Below are positions 6,986-7,481 of a DNA stretch of 7,481 nt, in pieces. The notes under the pieces were generated by a model. That model saw only the letters and a list, made by a program, of their open reading frames with translations. It was not told the DNA's origin and searched no databases. The stretch lies in contig JAFWYI010000001.1 in assembly GCA_017522745.1 (NCBI GenBank), forward strand, positions 1 to 7,481, written 5' to 3'. The position numbers and the translations under genes are program-made. Numbering within the stretch: the first letter of the stretch is position 1; each line of letters starts with the position of its first letter. This DNA comes from Mailhella sp. Its GTDB lineage: Bacteria > Desulfobacterota > Desulfovibrionia > Desulfovibrionales > Desulfovibrionaceae.

Positions 6986-7061
6986 GCTGGCGTAGCTCAA
7001 CTGGCAGAGCAGCTGATTTGTAATCAGCAGGTTGCGGGTTCGATTCCCATCGCCAGCCCCA
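6986..7061 (+). tRNA. tRNA-Thr, anticodon TGT
   Basis: A 76-base cloverleaf. Acceptor GCTGGCG (6986-6992) pairs with CGCCAGC (7051-7057). The D-arm is GCTC/GAGC, the anticodon stem GCTGA/TCAGC, and the anticodon loop TTTGTAA has TGT at 7019-7021, reading ACA (and other ACN by wobble). The T-loop is TTCGATT. CCA is encoded (7059-7061). Two oddities: the T-stem GCGGG/CCCAT has a G-U pair and a C-A mismatch (7035 with 7049), and the discriminator base (7058) is C, whereas E. coli tRNA-Thr has A. Confidence 0.97.
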
Positions 7062-7095
7062 TTTTTAGGGGCAGCGAAAGACGAGCTCCAAATTT

Positions 7096-7114
7096 CCCGG
7101 ACCATTGGTTCGGG
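7096..7114 (+). other. Spacer hairpin 1 (tRNA-Thr to tRNA-Tyr)
   Basis: CCCGGACC (7096-7103) pairs with GGTTCGGG (7107-7114), eight pairs including one G-U, around the three-base loop ATT. It is the first of three consecutive hairpins between tRNA-Thr and tRNA-Tyr. It is probably part of the precursor's processing structure. Confidence 0.5.
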
Positions 7115-7117
7115 TGG

Positions 7118-7145
7118 CCGGTGAAGGTCACGCTCCTTCTTCCGG
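7118..7145 (+). other. Spacer hairpin 2 (tRNA-Thr to tRNA-Tyr)
   Basis: The outer stem is CCGG/CCGG (7118-7121 with 7142-7145). It encloses a small internal loop, then GAAGG/CCTTC (7123-7127 with 7135-7139), and a seven-base loop TCACGCT. Confidence 0.45.
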
Positions 7146-7150
7146 TTGCG

Positions 7151-7172
7151 GCAAAAAGTAACAGCTTTTTGC
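7151..7172 (+). other. Spacer hairpin 3, directly before tRNA-Tyr
   Basis: GCAAAAAG (7151-7158) and CTTTTTGC (7165-7172) are a perfect eight-base inverted repeat with the loop TAACAG, ending seven bases before tRNA-Tyr. The U-run lies within the 3' arm, so it could slow polymerase, but with two tRNAs downstream it is more likely a processing structure than a terminator. Confidence 0.5.
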
Positions 7173-7179
7173 ATAGCGT

Positions 7180-7265
7180 GGTGGGGTTCCCGAGCGGCCA
7201 AAGGGAACAGACTGTAAATCTGTCGTCTTACGACTTCGGTGGTTCGAATCCACCCCCCACCACCA
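7180..7265 (+). tRNA. tRNA-Tyr, anticodon GTA
   Basis: An 86-base class II tRNA. Acceptor GGTGGGG (7180-7186) pairs with CCCCACC (7255-7261). The anticodon stem is ACAGA/TCTGT and the loop CTGTAAA has GTA at 7214-7216. A long variable arm (CGTC/GACT region) is typical of bacterial tRNA-Tyr. The T-arm GGTGG-TTCGAAT-CCACC is perfect. The discriminator is A, and CCA is encoded (7263-7265). Confidence 0.97.
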
Positions 7266-7325
7266 GCTTTACGCTGGTATAGCTGTAGGAGGCAGTGCGC
7301 GCTGTCAGGGAACTACGGCACATAG

Positions 7326-7401
7326 GCGGGTATAGCTCAACGGCTAGAGCATCAGCCTTCCAAGCTGAGGGTTGCGAGTTCGAATCTCGTTGCCCGCTCC
7401 A
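7326..7401 (+). tRNA. tRNA-Gly, anticodon TCC
   Basis: A 76-base cloverleaf. Acceptor GCGGGTA (7326-7332) pairs with TGCCCGC (7391-7397), with one G-U pair. The D-arm is GCTC/GAGC, the anticodon stem TCAGC/GCTGA, and the loop CTTCCAA has TCC at 7359-7361, reading GGA and GGG. The T-arm is GCGAG-TTCGAAT-CTCGT. The discriminator is T, and CCA is encoded (7399-7401). It lies 60 bases after tRNA-Tyr and is probably co-transcribed with it. Confidence 0.97.
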
Positions 7402-7426
7402 CCTGCCACTTTGTTATCACGTTCCC

Positions 7427-7477
7427 CAGTCCATTGTAGCGCGTCATCGTCCGTGTTTATTGGACTGTTCTTTGTTT
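7427..7477 (+). other. Inverted repeat followed by a T-rich tail, after tRNA-Gly
   Basis: CAGTCCA (7427-7433) and TGGACTG (7461-7467) are a perfect seven-base inverted repeat separated by 27 bases, then TTCTTTGTTT (7468-7477). It could be a weak terminator, but the long loop makes this doubtful, and in related operons another tRNA and tuf follow. The window ends four bases later. Confidence 0.3.
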
Positions 7478-7481
7478 AAAA

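Noticed and set aside
6953..7201. An 82-codon minus-strand open frame containing GDGNRTRNLLITNQLLCQLSY
   Set aside because: This is the well-known false translation of the antisense of a tRNA gene; it runs across tRNA-Thr and its spacer.

Overview
The window is about 57% GC by impression and carries housekeeping genes plus one transporter, all on the + strand. The gene content, and a tRNA cluster in the order Thr(TGT)-Tyr(GTA)-Gly(TCC), fit a Gram-negative proteobacterium. My tentative reading is a Desulfovibrionaceae-like sulfate-reducer relative, but this rests on general resemblance of the proteins and not on a marker gene, so treat the taxonomy as a guess.

Layout. Positions 1-167 are a highly structured leader: two long hairpins and a four-run G-tract, just before a clear Shine-Dalgarno. 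Positions 168-2581 are pheT, the beta subunit of phenylalanyl-tRNA synthetase. It is interrupted by a net one-base loss near 2331 that moves the C-terminal anticodon-binding domain into another frame. A strong UUCG-capped hairpin (2600-2637) follows, then a 12-helix MFS transporter (2657-3907) and a textbook intrinsic terminator (3924-3956). After a 136-base gap with an inverted repeat comes a secreted, two-domain M16 zinc metallopeptidase (4093-6750) and another terminator-like hairpin (6759-6787). The last 700 bases hold an AT-rich, probably curved promoter region and a tRNA operon: tRNA-Thr, tRNA-Tyr and tRNA-Gly, each with an encoded CCA end. The Thr-Tyr spacer is filled by three consecutive hairpins.

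How the parts relate. PheT charges tRNA-Phe. The tRNA cluster has the same order as E. coli thrU-tyrU-glyT, which there leads into thrT-tufB, so a second tRNA-Thr and tuf are plausible just beyond the window. The MFS and M16 genes sit between terminator-like hairpins and look like separate transcription units, with no evident pathway link to pheT.

I found no mobile element, CRISPR array, defence system or plainly novel multigene system. The points most worth a second look are the pheT frameshift, the mutually exclusive G-quadruplex and hairpin in the pheT leader, the 22-bp-spaced direct repeat upstream of the tRNA promoter, and the structured tRNA spacer.
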